A stretch of 7,472 nucleotides of DNA from an uncultured Lachnospiraceae bacterium (GCA_946413945.1 CAMKMR010000082.1:1-7472), one strand, 5' to 3'. Positions 1 to 6,908 are shown, counted from the first letter of the stretch. Made by a program: numbers and translations. The notes: generated by a model not told the origin, from the sequence alone.

Positions 1-1507
1 CATAGGTTTTTAATTTTTCTATCTTTGAGAAATCAGTGATCCACTGATCACCAATCTTTTCATTTAACCACTGGCTAAGAAGTGGATTTCCATGAGCAAG
101 GAATCTTCTCTGAGTAACGCCATTAGTCTTATTATTAAACTGCTCTGGTCTCATCTCATAAAAATCATGAAGTTCTCTCTTCTTTAAGATTTCTGTATGA
201 AGCTTGGCAACACCGTTAACTGAAAAGCTTCCTGCAATTGCAAGATGAGCCATCTTAACCTGTCCATCATAAAGGATAGCCATGTTTCTGATCTTATCCT
301 GATTTCCAGGATAAAGCTGCTGGATTCTTTCAACAAATCTTCTGTTGATCTCTTCAACAATCTGATATACACGAGGAAGAAGTCTTGAGAAAAGCTCAAT
401 AGGCCATTTTTCAAGAGCTTCTGCCATGATAGTATGATTAGTATAAGCACAGCATTTTGTAGTAATATTCCAAGCCTCATCCCAGTTAAGGTTTTCCTGA
501 TCCATTAAGATACGCATAAGCTCTGCAACAGCAACCGTTGGATGCGTATCATTTAACTGGAATACCACCTTGTCTGGCAGATCATGAAAATCTTTATTGT
601 TTTCTTTAAACTTGCTAATCGCAGTCTGAATAGATGCTGAAATAAAGAAATACTGCTGTTTAAGTCTGAGTTCCTTACCTGAATAATGATTATCATTTGG
701 ATAAAGGACCTCAACAATATTCTTTGCAAGATTTTCTTGCTCTACGGCTTTTTCATATTCACCTCTATCGAATGAATTGAGATTAAATTCCTGAATAGCT
801 TCAGCATCCCAGATTCTAAGAGTGTTAACTACATTATTGCCATATCCGATAATTGGAAGATCATAAGGTACAGCACGCACTGACTGATAACCTTCCTGTA
901 TAAATACATTTCTTCCATCTTTATTTTCAACTCTTACATAGCCGCCAAATTTTACTTCTACCGCATACTCTGCGCGCTTTACTTCAAATGGATAGCCGTT
1001 CTTAAGCCAGTCATCCGGCTCCTCAACCTGATAACCATCCTTTATTGCCTGACGGAACATACCATATTTATATCTGATACCACAGCCGTATGCTGGATAA
1101 GCAAGAGTTGAGAGAGATTCAAGGAAACATGCTGCAAGTCTTCCAAGTCCTCCGTTACCTAAAGCAGGATCTCTTTCCTGGTCCTCAATAAAATCAATAT
1201 CAAGTCCCAATTCACTAAGAGCTTCTCTTACTTCCGGATAATAACCTAAATTAAGAAGATTATTTCCCAAAGCTCTGCCCATAAGGAATTCCATTGAAAG
1301 GTAATAAACCTTCTTAACGTCTTTTTCCTTATAAACCTTATGTGTTGCGATCCATCTGTCAATGATATCGTCCTTAACCGCATAACTTACAGCCTGGAAT
1401 ATCATCTGAGGCGTTGCTTCATCAAGATTTTTTCTGTAGAGAGTCTTTAAATTCTTAATTACTTCTTTTTTAAAGCCCTCTTTGTCGAACTCGGCTACTT
1501 TTCCCAT
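1..1507 (-). CDS. glgP: Glycogen/starch (alpha-glucan) phosphorylase, N-terminal part, cut by window edge
   Basis: This cytoplasmic GT35 enzyme releases glucose-1-phosphate from the non-reducing ends of glycogen or maltodextrin, using pyridoxal phosphate. The open frame gives 502 residues without interruption up to the window edge. Family blocks are clear: YYLSMEFLMGRALGNNL near residues 68-84, DPALGNGGLGRLAACFLES near 113-131, YGCGIRYKYGMFRQ near 140-153, QLNDTHPTVAVAELMR near 317-332, and NKTNGVTQRRFL near 459-470. The family usually has about 750-830 residues, so roughly 250-330 are missing, including the PLP-binding lysine region. The partial state comes from the window, not a mutation. 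The ATG at 1505-1507 is chosen because a GGAGG lies 9 bases upstream and the N-terminus matches the family. It follows ileS by 103 bases on the same strand and may have its own promoter there. The family assignment is very secure; whether the substrate is glycogen or maltodextrin cannot be told. Confidence 0.97.
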   Translation of the reverse strand, partial: MGKVAEFDKEGFKKEVIKNLKTLYRKNLDEATPQMIFQAVSYAVKDDIIDRWIATHKVYKEKDVKKVYYLSMEFLMGRALGNNLLNLGYYPEVREALSELGLDIDFIEDQERDPALGNGGLGRLAACFLESLSTLAYPAYGCGIRYKYGMFRQAIKDGYQVEEPDDWLKNGYPFEVKRAEYAVEVKFGGYVRVENKDGRNVFIQEGYQSVRAVPYDLPIIGYGNNVVNTLRIWDAEAIQEFNLNSFDRGEYEKAVEQENLAKNIVEVLYPNDNHYSGKELRLKQQYFFISASIQTAISKFKENNKDFHDLPDKVVFQLNDTHPTVAVAELMRILMDQENLNWDEAWNITTKCCAYTNHTIMAEALEKWPIELFSRLLPRVYQIVEEINRRFVERIQQLYPGNQDKIRNMAILYDGQVKMAHLAIAGSFSVNGVAKLHTEILKKRELHDFYEMRPEQFNNKTNGVTQRRFLAHGNPLLSQWLNEKIGDQWITDFSKIEKLKTY

Positions 1508-1516
1508 GCTCTTAAA

Positions 1517-1521
1517 CCTCC
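1517..1521 (-). promoter_or_regulatory. Ribosome binding site of glgP
   Basis: The minus strand reads GGAGG, followed by 9 bases and then the ATG at 1507-1505. It fixes the glgP start and leaves no need for an earlier start codon. Confidence 0.8.
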
Positions 1522-1533
1522 GTATTTAATACA

Positions 1534-1566
1534 TTTATACTACAGGCACTCCGACATTACTGCCAA
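1534..1566 (-). promoter_or_regulatory. Possible promoter of glgP
   Basis: On the minus strand, TTGGCA (1566-1561) is followed after 18 bases by TAGTAT (1542-1537), which runs into TATAAA (1539-1534). The -35 matches consensus at 5 of 6 positions, but the -10 at only 4 of 6, so this is a moderate candidate. Transcription could also read through from ileS, since no clear terminator separates the genes. Confidence 0.4.
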
Positions 1567-1574
1567 AGTGCCTG
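1543..1574. repeat. Perfect 8-bp inverted repeat between ileS and glgP
   Basis: CAGGCACT (1543-1550) and AGTGCCTG (1567-1574) are exact inverted repeats separated by 16 bases. No T-run follows on either strand, so it does not look like a normal Rho-independent terminator. One arm lies between the -35 and -10 of the possible glgP promoter and the other just upstream of the -35, as expected for an operator. A hairpin in an ileS-glgP read-through transcript is the alternative. Confidence 0.6.
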
Positions 1575-1610
1575 ATCTTCATTGTCATCTAAGTGTTGTG
1601 TGTTATTTTA

Positions 1611-4600
1611 CTAGTTTTTTTCGACTCCAAGAACAACCTTCTCGCCATTGATATCCTTCTCCCCTGAATATCCTGCGACGTTAGTTGTTACAATATCTGT
1701 TGCAAGTACAATACCCTTAAGCTTTTCAGCATTGTTCATCACAACATTCTTTATCTTATCATTTCCATCTACATAAAGAGTGATCCTATCTGTTACTTCG
1801 AATCCAGCTTCCTTACGCATTGTCTGAACCTTAGAAATGATCTCTCTTACGAAACCTTCTTCAATAAGTTCATCTGTAAGTCTGATATCAAGAACAACTG
1901 TTACCTTGTTATCTCCTTCAGTTACGAACTCGCCTGATTCAGCAGTCTCGATAAGAAGATCCTCTTCCTTAAGCTCTACTTCGCTGCCATCAACGTCAAA
2001 CTTAATTGCGCCAGAAGTCTTTAAATCATTCATAGCTTTAGCGCTGTCGATCTCAGCAAGATATGTTCTGATTCCTCCAAGTAATTTACCATACTTTGGA
2101 CCTACAGTACGAAGCTGTGGCTTAAATGAGTATGATGCAAACTCTGAAAGATCATCCTTAAATTCTACATTCTTAACGTTAAGCTCATCCTTAATGATAT
2201 CGATGTAAAGTGCGTCAAGTTCCTTTGCAGCCTTAACATACATATTTGCAAGTGGCTGACGGTTCTTCTGCTGAGAAGTATTTCTTGCAGCACGTCCGTA
2301 TGCAACGATATCAAGAACTTCTTCCATGCTTTCCTCAAGTTCCTTATCAATGAAAGCTTCCTCAACTGAAGGGAAGTCGCAAAGATGGATACTGATTGGA
2401 GCGTCCTTATCGATATTTCTTACAAGGTTCTGGTAAATGCTCTCTGTCATAAATGGGATCATAGGAGCTGCTGTTTCACTTATTGTTACAAGTGCTGTAT
2501 AAAGAGTCATGTAAGCATTGATCTTATCCTGCTCCATACCCTTAGCCCAGAATCTGTCACGGCAGCGTCTTACATACCAGTTACTCATTTCTTCTACGAA
2601 TTCAGCAAGAGCCTTACCAGCCTCAGGAATTCTATAGTTTGCCAGGTTATCATCTACAGTCTTAACGCATGAATTAAGCTTACTAAGGAGCCACTTATCC
2701 ATAACTGCAAGACTATCATAATCAAAGTCATAATTAAGAGGATTGAACTGATCGATCTCTGCATAGAGTACATAGAATGAATATGTATTCCAGAGAGTAT
2801 CCATAAACTTGTTCTTTCCTTCAAGCACAGCCTTCTCATGGAATCTGTTAGGAAGCCATGGAGCTGAATTTGTATAGAAATACCATCTGATGGCATCTGC
2901 GCCATACTTATTAAGAGCTTCCATAGGGTCAACAGCGTTCCCCTTTGACTTACTCATCTTCTGTCCGTTCTCATCCTGAACGTGTCCAAGAACTACAACG
3001 TTCTTATAAGGAGCCTTGTGGAAGAGAAGTGTTGACTCTGCCATAAGTGAGTAGAACCATCCACGAGTCTGGTCAACAGCCTCAGAAATGAAATCTGCAG
3101 GGAAATTCTCTTCAAAATGTTCCTTATTTTCAAATGGATAATGCCACTGTGCAAATGGCATAGCACCTGAGTCAAACCAGCAGTCGATAACTTCTGGAAC
3201 TCTATGCATTACCTTACCACAATGTGGACATGGGATCTCAACCTTATCAACATAAGGTCTATGGAGCTCGATACCATTTGGCTGATCTGGATTCTCCCAG
3301 TCAGATACATTTGAAGACTTCTCCTTTAATTCCTGGATAGAACCGATTGAGATCTTCTCTCCGCAATCAGGACATTCCCAGATATTAAGTGGAGTTCCCC
3401 AATATCTGTCTCTTGAGATACCCCAGTCCTGAACGTTCTTAAGCCATTCGCCAAAACGTCCCTTACCGATTCCTTCAGGAGTCCAATTAACTGTATTATT
3501 ATTTGCTACCATTTCATCTGAAACGGCAGTCATCTTTATAAACCATGATTCTCTAGCATAGTAGATAAGTGGAGTATCACATCTCCAGCAATGTGGATAG
3601 TCATGCTCAACCTTAGGAGCTGCAAAAAGCTGCTCTCTTTCAGCAAGATCCTTAAGAACTTCTGGATCACAAGCGATGGCGCCCTCAGCAATCTCATGCT
3701 CTGTAGGCTTGCATCTCATACCTGCGAATTTTCCAGCTTCTTCCTTCATCTTACCATCAGCGCCAACCATCTGTACGAATGGAGCATCATACTTTCTACC
3801 AACTCTTGCATCGTCTTCACCGAATGCTGGAGCGATATGTACGATACCTGTACCATCTGTCATAGTTACATAGTTATCGCAATATACGAAGAATGCCTTC
3901 TTATGCTGCTTTTCAGCCGCATCAGCTGCGCACTGATAAAGAGGCTCATATTCCTTATATTCAAGATCCTTACCTTTGTAAGTCTCAAGTACTTCATAAG
4001 CTTTTCCATTTGAAAATGCTTCAAACTTAGTATTTCCTTCTTTATCCTTCTCTTCAAGAAGAGAACCGATAACCTTATCAAGAAGAGCTTCAGCCATATA
4101 ATATGTATATCCGTCACAAGCCTTAACTTTTACATAAGCTTCATCCGGATTTACGCAAAGACCGATATTTGAAGGAAGTGTCCAAGGTGTTGTTGTCCAT
4201 GCAAGGAAATATGCATCTTCATTTTTAACCTTGAAACGAACGATAGCTGTTCTATCCTTTATTGTCTTATATCCCTGAGCTACTTCGTGAGATGAAAGAG
4301 GTGTACCACATCTTGGGCAATATGGAACTACTTTAAATCCCTTATAAAGAAGTCCTTTATCCCAGATAGTCTTAAGAGCCCACCACTCTGACTCGATATA
4401 ATCATTACGGTATGTAACATATGGCTTTCTTACATAAGGTCTTGTCTCATAATCCTGATCATCCATATCAGCCCAGAAACCAACCTTATCTGAGAATTCC
4501 TGCCACATTCCCTTATATTTCCATACTGATTCCTTACATTTCTTAATGAAAGGTTCAATACCGTATTCCTCTATCTGCTCCTTGCCTTCAATTCCAATAA

Positions 4601-4895
4601 GCTTTTCAACTTCAAGCTCAACAGGGAGACCGTGAGTATCCCAACCACCCTTACGGATGATCTTGTGCCCCTTCATTGTCTGATATCTAGGAATCATATC
4701 CTTGATAACACGAGTAAGAACGTGGCCTATATGTGGCTTTCCGTTTGCTGTTGGAGGTCCATCGTAGAAAGTAAATGTTGGAAGATCTTTCTTCTCATCA
4801 ATACTTTTCTCGAATACGTCATTTTCGTTCCAGAACTTAAGAACTTTGTCTTCGTTTTCAACAAAGCTAAGCTGTTTTGATACTTTGTCGTACAT
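1611..4895 (-). CDS. ileS: Isoleucine--tRNA ligase, long type 2 (eukaryote-like) form
   Basis: This cytoplasmic class I synthetase charges tRNA-Ile with isoleucine and hydrolyses mischarged valine. The 1094-residue protein is complete. It has the HIGH motif at 55-58 (PHIGHVL), GWDTHGLPVE at 84-93, and KMSKS at 646-650. The CP1 editing domain spans roughly 200-410, with WTTTPWTLPSN at 233-243 and HIAPAFGEDD at 353-362, whose last Asp matches the known editing Asp. Four CxxC pairs (C193/196, C436/439, C508/511, C556/559) fit the two zinc sites known in long IleRS. SNWYVRRCRDRFW at 771-783 opens the anticodon-binding part. The length (type 1 has about 920-940 residues) and the absence of any Cys after 839, hence no C-terminal zinc finger, indicate type 2. 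The HIGH motif is canonical. The ATG at 4893-4895 has AAAGGA 11 bases upstream. The gene has its own promoter and no clear terminator. Confidence 0.98.
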   Translation of the reverse strand: MYDKVSKQLSFVENEDKVLKFWNENDVFEKSIDEKKDLPTFTFYDGPPTANGKPHIGHVLTRVIKDMIPRYQTMKGHKIIRKGGWDTHGLPVELEVEKLIGIEGKEQIEEYGIEPFIKKCKESVWKYKGMWQEFSDKVGFWADMDDQDYETRPYVRKPYVTYRNDYIESEWWALKTIWDKGLLYKGFKVVPYCPRCGTPLSSHEVAQGYKTIKDRTAIVRFKVKNEDAYFLAWTTTPWTLPSNIGLCVNPDEAYVKVKACDGYTYYMAEALLDKVIGSLLEEKDKEGNTKFEAFSNGKAYEVLETYKGKDLEYKEYEPLYQCAADAAEKQHKKAFFVYCDNYVTMTDGTGIVHIAPAFGEDDARVGRKYDAPFVQMVGADGKMKEEAGKFAGMRCKPTEHEIAEGAIACDPEVLKDLAEREQLFAAPKVEHDYPHCWRCDTPLIYYARESWFIKMTAVSDEMVANNNTVNWTPEGIGKGRFGEWLKNVQDWGISRDRYWGTPLNIWECPDCGEKISIGSIQELKEKSSNVSDWENPDQPNGIELHRPYVDKVEIPCPHCGKVMHRVPEVIDCWFDSGAMPFAQWHYPFENKEHFEENFPADFISEAVDQTRGWFYSLMAESTLLFHKAPYKNVVVLGHVQDENGQKMSKSKGNAVDPMEALNKYGADAIRWYFYTNSAPWLPNRFHEKAVLEGKNKFMDTLWNTYSFYVLYAEIDQFNPLNYDFDYDSLAVMDKWLLSKLNSCVKTVDDNLANYRIPEAGKALAEFVEEMSNWYVRRCRDRFWAKGMEQDKINAYMTLYTALVTISETAAPMIPFMTESIYQNLVRNIDKDAPISIHLCDFPSVEEAFIDKELEESMEEVLDIVAYGRAARNTSQQKNRQPLANMYVKAAKELDALYIDIIKDELNVKNVEFKDDLSEFASYSFKPQLRTVGPKYGKLLGGIRTYLAEIDSAKAMNDLKTSGAIKFDVDGSEVELKEEDLLIETAESGEFVTEGDNKVTVVLDIRLTDELIEEGFVREIISKVQTMRKEAGFEVTDRITLYVDGNDKIKNVVMNNAEKLKGIVLATDIVTTNVAGYSGEKDINGEKVVLGVEKN

Positions 4896-4906
4896 GTATA
4901 TGTATA

Positions 4907-4912
4907 TCCTTT
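4907..4912 (-). promoter_or_regulatory. Ribosome binding site of ileS
   Basis: The minus strand reads AAAGGA, with an 11-base AT-rich spacer before the ileS ATG. The spacing is slightly long, but no other in-frame start nearby has a better site. Confidence 0.6.
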
Positions 4913-4970
4913 CATTAATGATCGAATTAAACTGTTAAAACGGTATACTACTCCCGATAATAACCTACTA

Positions 4971-5000
4971 AGTATAACACCAGCATAATTATACTGTCAA
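4971..5000 (-). promoter_or_regulatory. Vegetative (sigma-A type) promoter of ileS
   Basis: On the minus strand, a perfect TTGACA (5000-4995) is followed after 18 bases by TATACT (4976-4971), preceded by TGT, an extended -10. Transcription should start near 4964, giving a leader of only about 70 bases. That is too short for a T-box riboswitch, which commonly controls synthetase genes in this phylum. The promoter lies just downstream of the terminator of the previous gene. Confidence 0.75.
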
Positions 5001-5013
5001 TTTTATAAATATA

Positions 5014-5043
5014 AGAAAAACCACGTATTTACGTGGTTTTTAT
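5014..5043 (-). terminator. Symmetric Rho-independent terminator after the DUF1858 gene
   Basis: CCACGTA and TACGTGG (5021-5036) form a short tight hairpin, flanked by AAAAA (5016-5020) and TTTTT (5037-5041). It therefore has a U-tract when read on either strand. In context it ends the minus-strand DUF1858 transcript, about 95 bases after that stop codon, and insulates ileS. The bases between (5042-5135) hold no recognisable gene. Confidence 0.85.
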
Positions 5044-5135
5044 TGTGCTCATCTTGTTTAATTTACCTTTTCTGGACCATTACTATTGGAACTGGAATAA
5101 AGAATCCTTACCGTCTTTATACCACCTTAGATAAT

Positions 5136-5489
5136 CTAAAATTCAGCATCTTCCTTGGCTGCTTCTTCTTTTAAAGCATCCTCAAGGGTTCTTGTAAGAT
5201 AATCATTAACATCCAGCTCAACTGAATCTGGATCAAGCCCATGTACCATACAAGCCTCTTCAAGAGACTCCATCTGGGCAGCTCCACATGTTATACAGAA
5301 CATGCCATCCTGAACAAGGATCATAGCAGCTCCTGGATATTTAGCAATGATATCTCCAACGATCTCATTTTTTGTGATTATTTTTTTTACTGCACCTTCA
5401 TTGTATAATTCTTCTGCAGATTTTTCCTCATCTGAGTCAAATGCATCTACTGCATTATCAAGTATCTTTTCCTTATTATCCTCTGACAT
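5136..5489 (-). CDS. Small acidic DUF1858-domain protein with CxxC motif
   Basis: The 117-residue protein contains a DUF1858 domain (hybrid-cluster-protein-associated redox domain) at about residues 36-98. Its marks are EIVGDIIAKYPGAAMIL at 42-58, DGMFCITCGAAQMESLEEAC at 61-80, and HGLDPDSV at 83-90. C65 and C68 form the family CxxC; C80 is an extra cysteine. The family is thought to be redox-active or metal-binding, but its reaction is unknown. A 30-residue acidic N-terminal extension and an acidic C-terminal tail (residues 103-117) flank the domain. There is no signal peptide or membrane segment, so it is probably cytoplasmic. An in-frame ATG at 5520-5522 would add 11 residues, but AGGAGG with a 7-base spacer favours 5489. 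It is a single-gene unit with its own promoter and terminator, next to a peroxidase gene. The domain call is good; the function is open. Confidence 0.9.
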   Translation of the reverse strand: MSEDNKEKILDNAVDAFDSDEEKSAEELYNEGAVKKIITKNEIVGDIIAKYPGAAMILVQDGMFCITCGAAQMESLEEACMVHGLDPDSVELDVNDYLTRTLEDALKEEAAKEDAEF

Positions 5490-5496
5490 GATATAT

Positions 5497-5502
5497 CCTC
5501 CT
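5497..5502 (-). promoter_or_regulatory. Strong ribosome binding site that fixes the DUF1858 gene start
   Basis: A full AGGAGG on the minus strand lies 7 bases before the ATG at 5489-5487. It sits inside the reading frame of the longer alternative start at 5522, arguing against that start. Just upstream, GTTTAT (5526-5521) and ATAAAC (5513-5508) can form a 6-bp leader hairpin of unknown meaning. Confidence 0.85.
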
Positions 5503-5566
5503 AAGACGTTTATTAACGCCATAAACTTATCCTACTTGTTTTATAGGTATTTTATTTCCAGTGTTT

Positions 5567-5595
5567 ATTAAATTACATTTAGACTAATTTGTCAA
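5567..5595 (-). promoter_or_regulatory. Promoter of the DUF1858 gene
   Basis: On the minus strand, a perfect TTGACA (5595-5590) is followed after 17 bases by TTTAAT (5572-5567), which matches the -10 consensus at 5 of 6 positions. It predicts a leader of about 70 bases and lies directly downstream of the 5602-5656 repeat structure. Confidence 0.65.
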
Positions 5596-5601
5596 TAAAC
5601 A

Positions 5602-5656
5602 GCAATTCATCAAGACTCACGACTAAAGTCACGAGTGTGCGGCGGCAATTCATCAA
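5602..5656 (-). repeat. 12-bp direct repeat flanking a hairpin (possible mobile-element end remnant)
   Basis: TTGATGAATTGC on the minus strand occurs at 5656-5645 and again at 5613-5602, with 31 bases between. In that interval ACTCGTGAC (5636-5628), TTTA and GTCGTGAGT (5623-5615) make a 9-bp stem on the minus strand, two of its pairs being G·U. On the plus strand those two positions are A·C mismatches. Such asymmetry suggests a minus-strand RNA or single-stranded DNA structure. The layout, with TTGAT at the repeat edge, recalls IS200/IS605-type ends, but no transposase or TnpB is present. Confidence 0.5.
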
Positions 5657-5690
5657 AAAGAGGCATAAACACTAATAGTAGTTTATGCCC
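5652..5690 (-). terminator. Rho-independent terminator after the peroxidase gene
   Basis: GGCATAAAC (5662-5670) and GTTTATGCC (5681-5689) form a 9-bp stem that can extend by three pairs around a bulge. On the minus strand it is followed by CTCTTTTTG, a good U-tract. It begins about 11 bases after the peroxidase stop codon. Confidence 0.85.
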
Positions 5691-5700
5691 CTACAGATAA

Positions 5701-6243
5701 TCAGATAAGGCCTGCAATAAATTTATCTATATTTTCCATTTTCTCAGTTGGCTCAAACCTAGCTACCACATTTCCATTTCGATCCACAACAAATTTTGTA
5801 AAGTTCCATTTAATCTCTGAATTATTCTTATAATCCTTATCGATTGAGGACAAAAGTATATTCATAGCCACAGCTTTAGGCCCCTTGCCAAACCCTTTAA
5901 ATCCCTGTTGCTCCTTTAAAAACTTAAAGAGTGGAATAGCATTTTCTCCATTTACATCACTTTTTTGCATCTGTGGAAATTTTGTATTATATTTTAAGGC
6001 ACAGAATTCGTGTATCTCTTCATCGGTTCCTGGAGTTTGACCTGCAAACTGATTACATGGAACGTCTATCACTTCAAAGCCCTGGTCATGATATTTTTCA
6101 TACATTGCTTCAATGTCTTTATAATGAGGGGTAAATCCACATCCTGTAGCTGTATTTACTACTAATACAACCTTTCCTTCAAAATCCTTCATTGATATTT
6201 CTGAACCATCTGGTTTTTTTACCGATTGATCATAAAATCCCAT
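5701..6243 (-). CDS. gpx: Glutathione peroxidase family protein (Cys type, probably thioredoxin-dependent)
   Basis: It reduces hydrogen peroxide or organic hydroperoxides in the cytoplasm. The 180-residue protein has the peroxidatic site in NTATGCGFTPHY at 30-41, with C35 where selenoenzymes carry Sec. VPCNQFAGQTPG at 61-72 supplies Q69, and KWNFTKF at 145-151 supplies W146 and N147, completing the tetrad. C81 in EFCALKYNTKFP aligns with the resolving Cys (C82) of yeast Gpx3. This suggests an atypical two-Cys enzyme reduced by thioredoxin rather than glutathione, which most clostridia lack. Compared with a typical 160-residue member there are about 20 extra residues at roughly 113-140, before the WNF motif; I recall similar insertions in Lachnospiraceae homologues. 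The ATG at 6241-6243 has AAAGGA 8 bases upstream. It is a single-gene unit with its own promoter and terminator. The family is secure; the electron donor is inferred. Confidence 0.95.
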   Translation of the reverse strand: MGFYDQSVKKPDGSEISMKDFEGKVVLVVNTATGCGFTPHYKDIEAMYEKYHDQGFEVIDVPCNQFAGQTPGTDEEIHEFCALKYNTKFPQMQKSDVNGENAIPLFKFLKEQQGFKGFGKGPKAVAMNILLSSIDKDYKNNSEIKWNFTKFVVDRNGNVVARFEPTEKMENIDKFIAGLI

Positions 6244-6276
6244 AATCTGTATCCTTTCATATTCGTGTTTTTTTCA

Positions 6277-6305
6277 ATTATATTTTATGCAATCAATCAA
6301 ATCAA
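6277..6305 (-). promoter_or_regulatory. Promoter of the peroxidase gene
   Basis: On the minus strand, TTGATT (6305-6300) is followed after 17 bases by a perfect TATAAT (6282-6277). The leader would be about 25-30 bases and includes the AAAGGA ribosome site at 6257-6252. I see no peroxide-regulator (PerR) box that I would defend. Confidence 0.7.
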
Positions 6306-6357
6306 GTGACTTTTTTGTGTCTTTTCTTTATTCTTTCTTTGATCTAAATTTTCCATA

Positions 6358-6393
6358 TAAATAAAGCCCTGAAGTATTTTTACTCCAGGGCTG
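6358..6393 (-). terminator. Rho-independent terminator of the Hsp20 operon
   Basis: AGCCCTG (6365-6371) and CAGGGCT (6386-6392) form a 7-bp stem. Beyond one mismatch, AGTA/TACT adds four more pairs around a TTTT loop. On the minus strand the stem is followed by TTATTTATAT, a U-rich though interrupted tract. It lies about 60 bases after the second Hsp20 stop codon. Confidence 0.75.
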
Positions 6394-6453
6394 CATCTAT
6401 ATATAAATGAGGAGAACTCTATTTACACTTGGGAATGTGCAAATCCATAGGAT

Positions 6454-6900
6454 TTAATCTTCAATTGCAATATAGTTCTTCTTCTCTATCTGTGGATTTT
6501 CTTTAACCTTTGGAACTTCAAGCTTAAGGATTCCATCCTTAAACTCTGCTGCAATATCATCTCCTTTTACTTCTTTGCCAACGAAGAAGCTTCTTTCACA
6601 TTTGCCTGTATATCTTTCCTTACGGATAAGCTTTCCACTTTCATCTTTTTTCTCTATCTCTTCTTTATGTTCTGCCTGAATCTTAAGATAACCATCTTCA
6701 AGCTCAATCTTTATATCAGCTTTTTCATATCCTGGCAGTTCAATATCAAGTACATATTTATCATCAAATTCTCTTACATCTGTTGTCATTCTACTGCCGG
6801 TATTTTCTAACGCCTTCTTTCCATAAGTATATGGGATATTAAATATCTCTTCAAAAAGATCATCAACAAAATTATCACTAAATACACTTGGACTAAACAT
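6454..6900 (-). CDS. Hsp20/alpha-crystallin family small heat-shock protein, second gene of pair
   Basis: This ATP-independent holdase chaperone binds unfolding proteins in large oligomers in the cytoplasm. The 148-residue protein has a 37-residue N-terminal arm (MFSPSVFSDNFVDDLFEEIF and onward) and an alpha-crystallin domain at about 38-131. The domain contains DIELPGYEKADIKI at 52-65 and the family signature AAEFKDGILKLEVPK at 117-131. The C-terminal tail carries the I-x-I oligomerisation motif (IAI, 144-146). An in-frame ATG at 6916-6918 exists, but that codon lies in the Shine-Dalgarno region (AAGGAG with 8-base spacing to the ATG at 6898-6900), so the shorter form is chosen. It starts 42 bases after the preceding Hsp20 gene ends and shares its CIRCE-controlled promoter. 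The family is secure; clients and partner are unknown. Confidence 0.95.
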   Translation of the reverse strand: MFSPSVFSDNFVDDLFEEIFNIPYTYGKKALENTGSRMTTDVREFDDKYVLDIELPGYEKADIKIELEDGYLKIQAEHKEEIEKKDESGKLIRKERYTGKCERSFFVGKEVKGDDIAAEFKDGILKLEVPKVKENPQIEKKNYIAIED

Positions 6901-6908
6901 ATAAATCT

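Noticed and set aside
184..480. 98-codon minus-strand open frame inside glgP
   Set aside because: It overlaps the well-conserved glgP reading frame out of phase, its translation has no recognisable features, and no ribosome site precedes it.
1543..1574. Inverted repeat before glgP as a second CIRCE or as an ileS terminator
   Set aside because: The arms (CAGGCACT) and the 16-base spacer do not match CIRCE (TTAGCACTC, 9 bases), and no U-tract follows on either strand.
1837..4915. Several 60-140-codon open frames on both strands within ileS
   Set aside because: All lie over the intact 1094-residue IleRS frame, show biased low-complexity translations, and have no convincing ribosome sites.
4896..5135. 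T-box riboswitch upstream of ileS
   Set aside because: The promoter at 5000-4971 leaves a leader of about 70 bases, and I see no T-box bulge sequence or antiterminator; the hairpin at 5021-5036 lies upstream of the promoter.
5490..5522. Longer start (ATG at 5522) for the DUF1858 protein
   Set aside because: The AGGAGG at 5502-5497 is placed ideally for the ATG at 5489 and would lie inside the coding region if the longer start were used.
5347..5571. Plus-strand open frame opposite the DUF1858 gene
   Set aside because: It is antisense to a gene with a clear domain, a strong ribosome site and a promoter; its own translation is Ser/Phe-rich with no family match.
5602..5656. Two direct repeats read as a tiny CRISPR array
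   Set aside because: There are only two 12-bp units with a self-complementary interval and no cas genes; CRISPR repeats are longer and more numerous.
6136..6141. Selenocysteine at the peroxidase active site
   Set aside because: The codon for residue 35 is an ordinary cysteine codon, and the frame has no internal UGA.
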